DNA of 16,915 nt, from the NCBI GenBank assembly GCA_035493555.1, contig DATJIC010000034.1, positions 1-16,915 on the forward strand, given 5' to 3'. Source of the stretch: CAMLKC01 sp035493555. GTDB taxonomy: Bacteria > Patescibacteriota > Saccharimonadia > Saccharimonadales > Saccharimonadaceae. The notes beneath the pieces were generated by a model that saw only the letters and a list, made by a program, of their open reading frames with translations, made no database searches and had not been told where the DNA came from. A program made the translations under genes and the position numbers. Below, piece after piece: positions 6,058 through 12,411 of this stretch (the first letter of the stretch is position 1; each line of letters begins with the position of its first letter).

Positions 6058-6525
6058 TTATTGGCGCGTTACTTTTACCATCGCGTGACGGATAGGACGG
6101 CCGTTAAGAAGGTACCCAGCCTGAAGCTCGGTAGCAATGACCTCTTTTTCGCCTTCAGCATCCTCGTCAAACTGAATAGCTTCATGGAGTTCGGGATTAA
6201 ACTCGGTCCCTTCGGACGCCTCTATCCGCTTTAGATTGAGGGTTTCGAGTGATTTATCGAGGTTCTTTGCAAGACCCGCAACACCCTGCGCCCACTTGTT
6301 TTCCTGCAAGTCCTGCGGCACATGCATAACAGCACGCTCGATGTTATCAATCACCGGAAGGAGTTTTAAGATTGCCGCCGCCTGGCCAGCCTCGCGTGCA
6401 GCGGTTTTTTCCGCCTCGACGCGTTTACGATAATTTTCAAAGTCTGCCCGCGTACGCTGAAGATCCTGAGTAAGTTCAGCAATCTGCTGTTCGAGTTCGT
6501 CGGTTTTTTTACCTTTGCTAGCCAC
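6058..6525 (-). CDS. grpE: Nucleotide exchange factor GrpE
   Basis: This is a 155-residue GrpE, which dimerises and releases ADP from DnaK. A long N-terminal coiled coil covers about residues 8-45, including the DFENYRKR signature. A helical segment with LLPVIDNIERA follows. The C-terminal beta domain has GTEFNPELHEAI and a LNGRPIRHAMVKV ending. It is shorter than typical GrpE because the disordered N-terminus is nearly absent. The start is GTG at 6525, preceded by AAGGAG with a seven-base gap; no ATG fits as well. The gene begins 18 bases after hrcA ends, so it is co-transcribed under the CIRCE-controlled hrcA promoter. Confidence 0.97.
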   Translation of the reverse strand: MASKGKKTDELEQQIAELTQDLQRTRADFENYRKRVEAEKTAAREAGQAAAILKLLPVIDNIERAVMHVPQDLQENKWAQGVAGLAKNLDKSLETLNLKRIEASEGTEFNPELHEAIQFDEDAEGEKEVIATELQAGYLLNGRPIRHAMVKVTRQ

Positions 6526-6543
6526 TGGGGTTCTCCTTAAAAA

Positions 6544-7251
6544 CTATAATACTTCTTCTAACATTGCACCGGCATGACGGACAAGGCGCATTACCCTGCC
6601 GTAACTTTGCCGGGTGGGCCCTAAAACGCCGATATAGCTGCGGTCGGAATAAGGTGACCGGAACCGGCTGATAATAAGGCTGGCGCCACTGGTTTTACCG
6701 ATAGGATTTTCGGCACCGATGTAGACGTTCAGCGGTTCGTTAGGGGCCGCCTCGCGGAGCCAAGGTTCCAGGTTATCAAGCAGGCGGGCAACGGCCTGCG
6801 TATGGTTCCCCTGCGTAAATTCTGGCTGACTAAACAGATTACCAATACCGCTCATATACAACTGGTCACCAATTGTTGCAAGCCCCAGATTTTGCGTTAA
6901 GTCAACCAAACTGTCCACGGCGCTACGGATAGCCCGGGACGCCGAATCGTTATGGGTTGCCACGCGCGCTTCGATCGCTCTCGCACTGCGATCGATCCCG
7001 GGTATATTTGACTCCTGCGCTTCGGTAAGCGTATTAACGTACAGGCGGTATCCCGCGTCTGTAGGAATGCGTCCGGCACTGGTATGTGGCTGCGTTATAA
7101 GCCCCATTTCTTCGAGCCGTGCCATTTCGCTGCGGATGGTAGCGCTTGAAACGCCAAACAGCTTTGCCAGCGTCACACTGCCTACAGGAACCGCCACTTC
7201 GGCGTACTGTTCGATAACGGCGGCAAGAATAGCGATTTGTCGGTCGGTCAT
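6544..7251 (-). CDS. hrcA: Heat-inducible transcription repressor HrcA (short form)
   Basis: HrcA represses heat-shock genes by binding CIRCE operators; three such sites occur in this window. The N-terminal winged helix (about residues 1-75) is well conserved, with SSATIRSEMARLEEMGLI and HTSAGRIPTDAGYRLYV. The C-terminal GAF-like domain retains IGAENP and the GVLGPTRQSYGRVMRLV signature (about 207-223). At 235 residues it is about 100 shorter than the roughly 340-residue standard HrcA, apparently because the central dimerisation/insert region is reduced; no frameshift is needed to explain this. The ATG at 7251 follows a TAAAAT box by six bases with no ribosome-binding site, which predicts a leaderless mRNA. 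It is autoregulated through the CIRCE that overlaps its promoter and is the first gene of hrcA-grpE. Confidence 0.95.
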   Translation of the reverse strand: MTDRQIAILAAVIEQYAEVAVPVGSVTLAKLFGVSSATIRSEMARLEEMGLITQPHTSAGRIPTDAGYRLYVNTLTEAQESNIPGIDRSARAIEARVATHNDSASRAIRSAVDSLVDLTQNLGLATIGDQLYMSGIGNLFSQPEFTQGNHTQAVARLLDNLEPWLREAAPNEPLNVYIGAENPIGKTSGASLIISRFRSPYSDRSYIGVLGPTRQSYGRVMRLVRHAGAMLEEVL

Positions 7252-7257
7252 GCCATT

Positions 7258-7287
7258 ATTTTAGCACTCTTTCGTAGCGAGTGCCAG
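7258..7287 (-). promoter_or_regulatory. CIRCE operator with embedded leaderless hrcA promoter
   Basis: TTAGCACTC (7261-7269), nine bases and GAGTGCCAG (7279-7287) form a near-consensus CIRCE. On the minus strand CTGGCA (7287-7282), 18 bases and TAAAAT (7263-7258) form the promoter, and the ATG follows six bases later. Operator and promoter therefore coincide, and HrcA binding would exclude polymerase. Confidence 0.85.
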
Positions 7288-7290
7288 GGT

Positions 7291-7319
7291 TTGCGCATAG
7301 CTGGGTCATCCCTTATACT
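7291..7319 (+). promoter_or_regulatory. Leaderless promoter of the adenylate-kinase-like gene
   Basis: TTGCGC (7291-7296), 17 bases and TATACT (7314-7319) are followed by six bases and ATG at 7326. The predicted start is the ATG itself. The -35 lies three bases from the hrcA CIRCE, so HrcA could influence it. Confidence 0.6.
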
Positions 7320-7325
7320 ATGCGC

Positions 7326-7970
7326 ATGGAAGACACATTACTCTCAAGCAAACCCCTTTCGGCCATTAAAACATGGCTTGGCACTGGATCGATCAACATC
7401 TTTGGTCTTCCGTTTGCCGGAAAAGACACCCACGGAGCTATCCTCTCTCAACTTTTTGACGCACCCCTGCTTGGTGGCGGCGACATTTTACGCAACAGCA
7501 CTATACCGCCGGAACTACAAAAAGGCCTAGACGCCGGAAAACTGTTTCCAACCGATGATTACCTGCGCATCGTCACCCCTTATCTTAGTAAGCCCGAGTT
7601 TCAAAACAAGCCGCTTATTTTAAGTTCGGTTGGCCGCTGGATTGGCGAAGAAGAGGGTGTGTTACAGGCCACCCAGGCAAGCGGCCACCCCACAAAGGCG
7701 GTCATTTACCTGCACCTTGGTGAAGAAGTGCTCCACAAACGCTGGGGAAAATCCCAGGCTAAAGGTGACCGCGGCGAGCGGGCGGACGACGCACAACACG
7801 TCCTTGCAACACGAATTGAAGAGTTTAACACCAAAACACTCCCCGTTATCGAGGTTTACCGCCGAATGGGTCTTTTAATTGAGGTGAATAGCGATGCGGA
7901 AAAACACGAAGTTATGGAAAGTATTTTGGCGCGACTGTTCCTTGCCGCCACTCTTGGCTCCGACCGCTAG
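7326..7970 (+). CDS. Adenylate-kinase-like nucleoside monophosphate kinase (noncanonical)
   Basis: This 214-residue protein follows the adenylate kinase plan. It has a P-loop-like GLPFAGKDT (27-35), GGDILRNS (51-58) for the GDMLR AMP-binding helix, GKLFPTDDY (71-79), and LSSVGRW (99-105) where LDGFPRT is usual. It also has VIYLHLGEEVLHKRW (126-140), and RGERADD (149-155) followed by an RIEEFNTKTLPVIEVYRRMG segment. The P-loop has Phe30 where canonical adenylate kinase has Gly, the FPRT motif is not conserved, and the LID region is very short. It may therefore be a divergent paralogue with another or weak kinase activity. ATG 7326 fits a leaderless promoter; ATG 7320 is an alternative two codons upstream. 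It is divergent from hrcA and shares a CTAG stop with the convergent 1168-residue gene. Confidence 0.75.
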   Translation: MEDTLLSSKPLSAIKTWLGTGSINIFGLPFAGKDTHGAILSQLFDAPLLGGGDILRNSTIPPELQKGLDAGKLFPTDDYLRIVTPYLSKPEFQNKPLILSSVGRWIGEEEGVLQATQASGHPTKAVIYLHLGEEVLHKRWGKSQAKGDRGERADDAQHVLATRIEEFNTKTLPVIEVYRRMGLLIEVNSDAEKHEVMESILARLFLAATLGSDR

Positions 7971-10900
7971 TTAATAGGGATGCCCCAACCTTCAAAGGTA
8001 AGCGTGCCACCCGACTCAAACAATACGTCAGCTAAGTAACCGAAACTGCCAGTGGTAGCCGTCGGGTAAGCCGGAGCACCGTTACCGCTTACGTATTTTC
8101 CATTGTGCGCTCCGGCAGAATCCTGTGGAGCAGTAAGGTGGCTGTTCGTCACGTCAGCAGATGAAAACATGCCGGCTGTCGCTACGTAATAGTCCGAACT
8201 CCAGACCGCAATGACATAGCGGTTGCCAGCACTAATTGCGACAGGGGCAGTAAATAGTGCTTCATTCCACCCCTGCTGGCAGTTGCTAAAGGTCACCGAT
8301 GCAAGCGGTGTGCCCGTGGTGTCATCCGTCCAACTATAGAGGGTTGCTGTTACAGGGTGATCAGGCAAACTATCGGGGAAGTACCAGCGGGCGCCATGCA
8401 CGCTACCAGCGGCATCAGTACTGAAAAGCGTTCCGACGTTTATATCGTTCCCGTCAAAGGAGCTGGCGCTTTGCGGCGTCGTATCGGGTGTAAAAATAGT
8501 CTCGTATACCACAGGAAGCGGCGCATCCAGCCCGTAATCGGCTGGCGTCATAGCTGCGCCCGGATCAACCAGTGCCGGCAACGTATCGTTAGCAACGGCA
8601 CTTAGCAGTGTCGTTGGCCCATGACCGAAATCTTTTAACAAGTTAACTAGGGCTTGCTGCATCGCCACATCGACGGCTGCGTTCGTATTAAATGCACCAC
8701 CCCTCATCCGGCTGATTCCCCATTGATATTGCCACGAGCCAGCATTAAATACGAGCGCACCGGAATCTGCCTTATACAGCGACAGGCCGTAAAAGAACGT
8801 GCCGCTACCTGCATAGCTATTGCCGTAATAATTGGCGCGCTGCGCTGTTACTTGAAGCGCCTGACGTGAGAGCATTACCATGTTTTTTGGCGTGCTCGGT
8901 TCTTCTTTTTTGACGTAATCCCACTCGGCGCCGATAGTCCCCTCAAAAAGCGGGGTACCGGGTGAAATATACATGATGCCGGCGGCGGCATGCAAGCTAG
9001 CGGCATCCGCCGTTGCGGAATACTGATGTGCACCCGCGCTCACCGACACATTAGTGTCCATTAGTGCCACCGACGACCAAGCGCCTGAAACAGCATTTGC
9101 ATTATTGGCCTGCGTCCGCACCGTCAGTCCACTACCAGGCGTCCAAGCAGTTGTCTTAGAAAGCCCCGTCGTGTCCACGCTGCCAAAGACGCACACCGCC
9201 CACCGGCCATCCCCGCCATTTTCGGTTGACAGCGTTGTGTGCTGAGTACCTCCATTGGTGTCTGAGAGAATGGTACTATTGCTATCTTCCCATACTGCAC
9301 CGCGATATACCGCACACACCTGCGATGTCATTAATGCATTCGACCACGTAATCTCAAAAGGATACGATCCCGCCAATGATGCATACCCCTGCAGTAAAAC
9401 AGTTGTCTGATTAGTCGTATCATGAGATTGCTTAAATACAATACGAAAACCATTGCCAGTAAAACTCGACGGCGAACCATTAAATGTAATTGCAAACAAC
9501 AATAGGTCGCCTTTTTGCGTCGTGGCCGGCTGGCTGATTGTACAGCTAGTCACTGGAGTGACCGTTGCGTCCGACGTCGAATCAACGAAAGTTATCCCCG
9601 AGCTTGAGGCAACACGGGTATTACGCCATATTGGAAGCGATTTATATGTATCAGGAACAACAATTCTTTCAGTCATTGTCCCATTGCCAATAAACCACTG
9701 TCCCGTCATACCCGACTCGGGCCGCGGACCAGGGTTATTAACGCTGCCGACAATCGCACGCGTGTCACGCCAAGTGCCGGTGTACGATACGGGATCGTAT
9801 TTGGTCACGCCGTCATAACCCGGTGTATCGTGTGAATCCTTATAGCAAATCATACGCCTGCGTTCCGTATCCGCATCATCAAAACGCACTCGCCATAATG
9901 CAGTGTTAGATGTCAAGAACATGAGGTTGGTGCCTGTATCCCGGGCATTTTCAAAGGCGTCGCGGCAACCGGTCGTCCAATATTCACTATGACCCTGCGA
10001 GATGGCGGTCGTATATTTTGAAGGGATCGTTGTATCCTTATCGATATCCACCATTGTGTAGTACGAAACATCGTACCCGTTCCCTTCAAGGAAGTTTACC
10101 AGCCCTCCTTCCGAGTCCCAGTAGTAGGTCTGGGAGTTAGCCGACACTGTGCCAAGAGGTCGATCGAACGAAACAGCAAATGCCCTGGTGCTATTACCCA
10201 TTCCGGGCGCTTTGCCATATAAACTCCTGCCGGAAAAACCGTTGTAGTTGCTGCCACCATCGCTGGAGTCGCCCCAAACATTATATGCCTGCCAAGTAAG
10301 ATCGGCCGTGTTTAACATAATACCACCCGTACGTGAAGCGGGCACAACCGACGGATTAACCACAAACAGACCCTGGGCATAGTAGGCTGTATTGTCGGTC
10401 CTACGGAGGACATAGGCATAGACTCCTGTCGTGGCCCCTGACGGAATCGTCCACGTGGCAGTTGAGGACCACGCACATTCCGCACCACCATACGAATTGA
10501 CCGTTGGCGACGGCTGAACTACCGGGCTGCCTATAATAGTCGCCTGGGCCCGGGCACCAAAGGAGACAAAGCCGTAATACCCAAGCCTTACAATTTCCAC
10601 CCTAAAGCCAGCATTCTGGGAATCTACCATAAAATTGACCGTCTCGCCCGGTGTATACGAGAGACTGTCAGTATACCCTGTAATATTCGGACCCATACCA
10701 TCAATCCCAGCGACAAACCAGGTGTCCATAAGTGATCCGGGAAGCGAATTCTCGGCAGCAATCGCATTTGCGTAGGGATTTGCGTAAGTTGGTATGCCGC
10801 CCGAAAGATCTTCATACGCCCACACCACAGACTGGTGCTCGTTGTTATACGCAATACGAGAAGACTGCGCAGTAAATGTTCCGGCAGCCAGCTGGTCTGA

Positions 10901-11473
10901 CACTCCTATCATTGACCAGTAAAGCGATTTAGACGGGTCGTTTGTAATCGATTCGCTTACCCACTGCTTGCCGAGTGGTTCGAGACCCCAAAACTTCCGG
11001 CCTTCAATAGCCGAGCCGCTCAGATTATCACCACCGGTAAACATAGTAAAAATGACAGCAGGCCCGGTAGTGGTGATAGAGCCGACAATCGCCCGGCCCT
11101 CGGCATTAACGGCGGAATTCCCGCCGGGACTAGCCTGCGTTGCTCCTGCCATGAAACTACCGAGGGAACCTGCGGCAAATTCGTAAATAATACCGTCAAT
11201 ATTTTCAGGGCCGTTAAGCAAAAAGTTAACAATCGTCGTGCCCCCGCCGCTATCCACAATATCCTGGGCAACAACCTCCCTATTGTTAAGTGAGCTGGTA
11301 CGCTTTGTAAAATTGGTTCCGCCAGAACCGCCAAGCTTAGCCTGAATCGTTGCTCCGCCACCAGCCACGCAGACCAAAACCGACCCGGCCGTGGTTGCCG
11401 GAACAGTTACGTCAAACGACGAGGCGGCTGTCGTTGGGCTTTTGAACCGGGTGAAATGAAGAAGCTGTGCCAC
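7967..11473 (-). CDS. Large multidomain protein: dimethylformamidase-large-subunit-like domain, inserted beta domain, C-terminal DUF4082
   Basis: This 1168-residue protein has no signal peptide or membrane segment. Residues 1-225 form a Gly/Thr/Ser-rich beta domain. Residues about 235-620 resemble the N,N-dimethylformamidase beta-subunit/DUF6605 family, with LPGSLMDTW, WQAYNVWG (394-401), SFDRPLG, YWDSEGGLVNFLEGNGYDV, the QGHSEYW motif (493-499) and MTGQWFIGNG. That domain resumes at about 836-955 (IGAEWDYV, GALVFNAGSWQYQWGI). Residues about 620-835 therefore appear inserted, and resemble the N-terminal domain. Residues about 988-1155 fit DUF4082, a beta-sandwich often attached to surface or extracellular proteins. 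The start is GTG 11473, five bases after the fibre gene's stop and without a Shine-Dalgarno, so translational coupling is likely. His495/Glu497 may be active-site residues. Enzyme function is unproven; a surface or appendage role is equally possible. Confidence 0.7.
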   Translation of the reverse strand: MAQLLHFTRFKSPTTAASSFDVTVPATTAGSVLVCVAGGGATIQAKLGGSGGTNFTKRTSSLNNREVVAQDIVDSGGGTTIVNFLLNGPENIDGIIYEFAAGSLGSFMAGATQASPGGNSAVNAEGRAIVGSITTTGPAVIFTMFTGGDNLSGSAIEGRKFWGLEPLGKQWVSESITNDPSKSLYWSMIGVSDQLAAGTFTAQSSRIAYNNEHQSVVWAYEDLSGGIPTYANPYANAIAAENSLPGSLMDTWFVAGIDGMGPNITGYTDSLSYTPGETVNFMVDSQNAGFRVEIVRLGYYGFVSFGARAQATIIGSPVVQPSPTVNSYGGAECAWSSTATWTIPSGATTGVYAYVLRRTDNTAYYAQGLFVVNPSVVPASRTGGIMLNTADLTWQAYNVWGDSSDGGSNYNGFSGRSLYGKAPGMGNSTRAFAVSFDRPLGTVSANSQTYYWDSEGGLVNFLEGNGYDVSYYTMVDIDKDTTIPSKYTTAISQGHSEYWTTGCRDAFENARDTGTNLMFLTSNTALWRVRFDDADTERRRMICYKDSHDTPGYDGVTKYDPVSYTGTWRDTRAIVGSVNNPGPRPESGMTGQWFIGNGTMTERIVVPDTYKSLPIWRNTRVASSSGITFVDSTSDATVTPVTSCTISQPATTQKGDLLLFAITFNGSPSSFTGNGFRIVFKQSHDTTNQTTVLLQGYASLAGSYPFEITWSNALMTSQVCAVYRGAVWEDSNSTILSDTNGGTQHTTLSTENGGDGRWAVCVFGSVDTTGLSKTTAWTPGSGLTVRTQANNANAVSGAWSSVALMDTNVSVSAGAHQYSATADAASLHAAAGIMYISPGTPLFEGTIGAEWDYVKKEEPSTPKNMVMLSRQALQVTAQRANYYGNSYAGSGTFFYGLSLYKADSGALVFNAGSWQYQWGISRMRGGAFNTNAAVDVAMQQALVNLLKDFGHGPTTLLSAVANDTLPALVDPGAAMTPADYGLDAPLPVVYETIFTPDTTPQSASSFDGNDINVGTLFSTDAAGSVHGARWYFPDSLPDHPVTATLYSWTDDTTGTPLASVTFSNCQQGWNEALFTAPVAISAGNRYVIAVWSSDYYVATAGMFSSADVTNSHLTAPQDSAGAHNGKYVSGNGAPAYPTATTGSFGYLADVLFESGGTLTFEGWGIPIN

Positions 11474-11478
11474 GATGC

Positions 11479-12336
11479 TTAGATTGTTTTACTTACAATT
11501 ACCGTTACCGTAAGATCGGAACCTGCAACCGAAGAGCCTATTTGATCGATATCTACTGTCAGATAGTCCCCGGCAACAAGCGCCGTGACGTCCGGAGCAG
11601 TTCCCGGCCCGCCTGCGTTCTGGCCAGCAGTAATCGATGGTCTGTTGGCTTGTGTCGTATAAATGGAAGTACCGTTTCTATTGATATCGACAATAAGGTC
11701 CGTGCCCGTGGGCGCCGTACCAACCATAAGCCTCGTTCCGGTGATCGTATAGGCACCATCAATAGGAAGCCGCTGGGTGCCGGTAGTAACCGTCAGTGTG
11801 CCTGTCTTAAAAAAAGATGTCAGCGAAAAGGTGAGACTATGCGTATGGTTACCCTCTGCAATCGTGCCGGCTGTCGCGCCAAAACTGGCCGCGATAGTTC
11901 GGTCGGCCGTTAGATCGCCACCCCCAGTTAAGCCAGTACCTGCCGTAATCGTGCGAGTCGTGCTTACTTTGGTAGCCAGTGCCGGTACCGTTGGGGCTGT
12001 CGCTGTTCCACCAAGATCACCGGCGAGCTGCACAGTACCCAGACTCGAACTAGTTGCTGGTGATGAGCCCGAGCTCGGCGCCCATTTAAAGCCCCCTGTT
12101 TGAGTACTATCCTTCGTTAGGACTTCCCCGTTCGCACCCGTACCAACATTGAGTTTTGACTCGGTGACAGAGTCCGCCTGAAGCTTGGTGCCTGAAACGG
12201 AATTGTCTTGCAGTGAAGAAGAGCTAACAGTGTCAGCTTTAAGCGTACCGTCGCTGTTAAGTGAGACGCCCAAAAACTCGTTGAGAACTTCTCCCCATGT
12301 GCCGTCATCCGAACCTGGTACTGGCAGCCGAGCCAC
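11479..12336 (-). CDS. Phage-tail-fibre-like protein
   Basis: This 285-residue protein has no signal peptide. It opens with PVPGSDDGTWGEVLNEFL (5-22), a cap motif I associate with tail-fibre-like proteins of actinophages and Saccharibacteria. Three tandem decapeptides follow (34-43, 44-53, 54-63; core xDSVxxxKLQ), like a trimeric fibre shaft. Next come SSLGTVQLAGDLGGTATAP (98-116) and AGTGLTGGGDLTADRTIA (132-149), classic phage fibre segments, and GNHTHS (162-167) with His164 and His166, an HxH motif that binds metal in some trimeric fibres. The C-terminal 100 residues look like a beta-sandwich tip. The start is GTG 12336 with AAGGAG six bases upstream. It heads a two-gene unit with the 1168-residue gene. 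No other phage gene is nearby, so it is either a domesticated fibre or an adhesin. Confidence 0.72.
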   Translation of the reverse strand: MARLPVPGSDDGTWGEVLNEFLGVSLNSDGTLKADTVSSSSLQDNSVSGTKLQADSVTESKLNVGTGANGEVLTKDSTQTGGFKWAPSSGSSPATSSSLGTVQLAGDLGGTATAPTVPALATKVSTTRTITAGTGLTGGGDLTADRTIAASFGATAGTIAEGNHTHSLTFSLTSFFKTGTLTVTTGTQRLPIDGAYTITGTRLMVGTAPTGTDLIVDINRNGTSIYTTQANRPSITAGQNAGGPGTAPDVTALVAGDYLTVDIDQIGSSVAGSDLTVTVIVSKTI

Positions 12337-12375
12337 GTGCTTCTCCTTTTAGCGCTACTATGCCTGTTACGGCGT

Positions 12376-12384
12376 ATTATAGCA
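12376..12384 (-). promoter_or_regulatory. Extended -10 promoter of the fibre operon
   Basis: TGCTATAAT (12384-12376) is a consensus extended -10 in the 75-base gap between lepA and the fibre gene. The -35 is weak. The leader is about 33 bases and carries AAGGAG. There is no clear terminator after lepA, so read-through may add to expression. Confidence 0.65.
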
Positions 12385-12411
12385 TAAGCGCGGTTGGCTT
12401 GAATATGGAGG

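Noticed and set aside
11467..12103. Plus-strand open frames of 148 and 108 codons
   Set aside because: Antisense to the fibre gene; translations are Arg/Val/Pro-rich as expected for a shadow of Thr/Gly/Ala-rich coding sequence.
7967..12336. A complete prophage around the fibre genes
   Set aside because: Flanking genes are lepA and an adenylate-kinase-like gene; no integrase, terminase, capsid, lysis gene or attachment repeats are visible.
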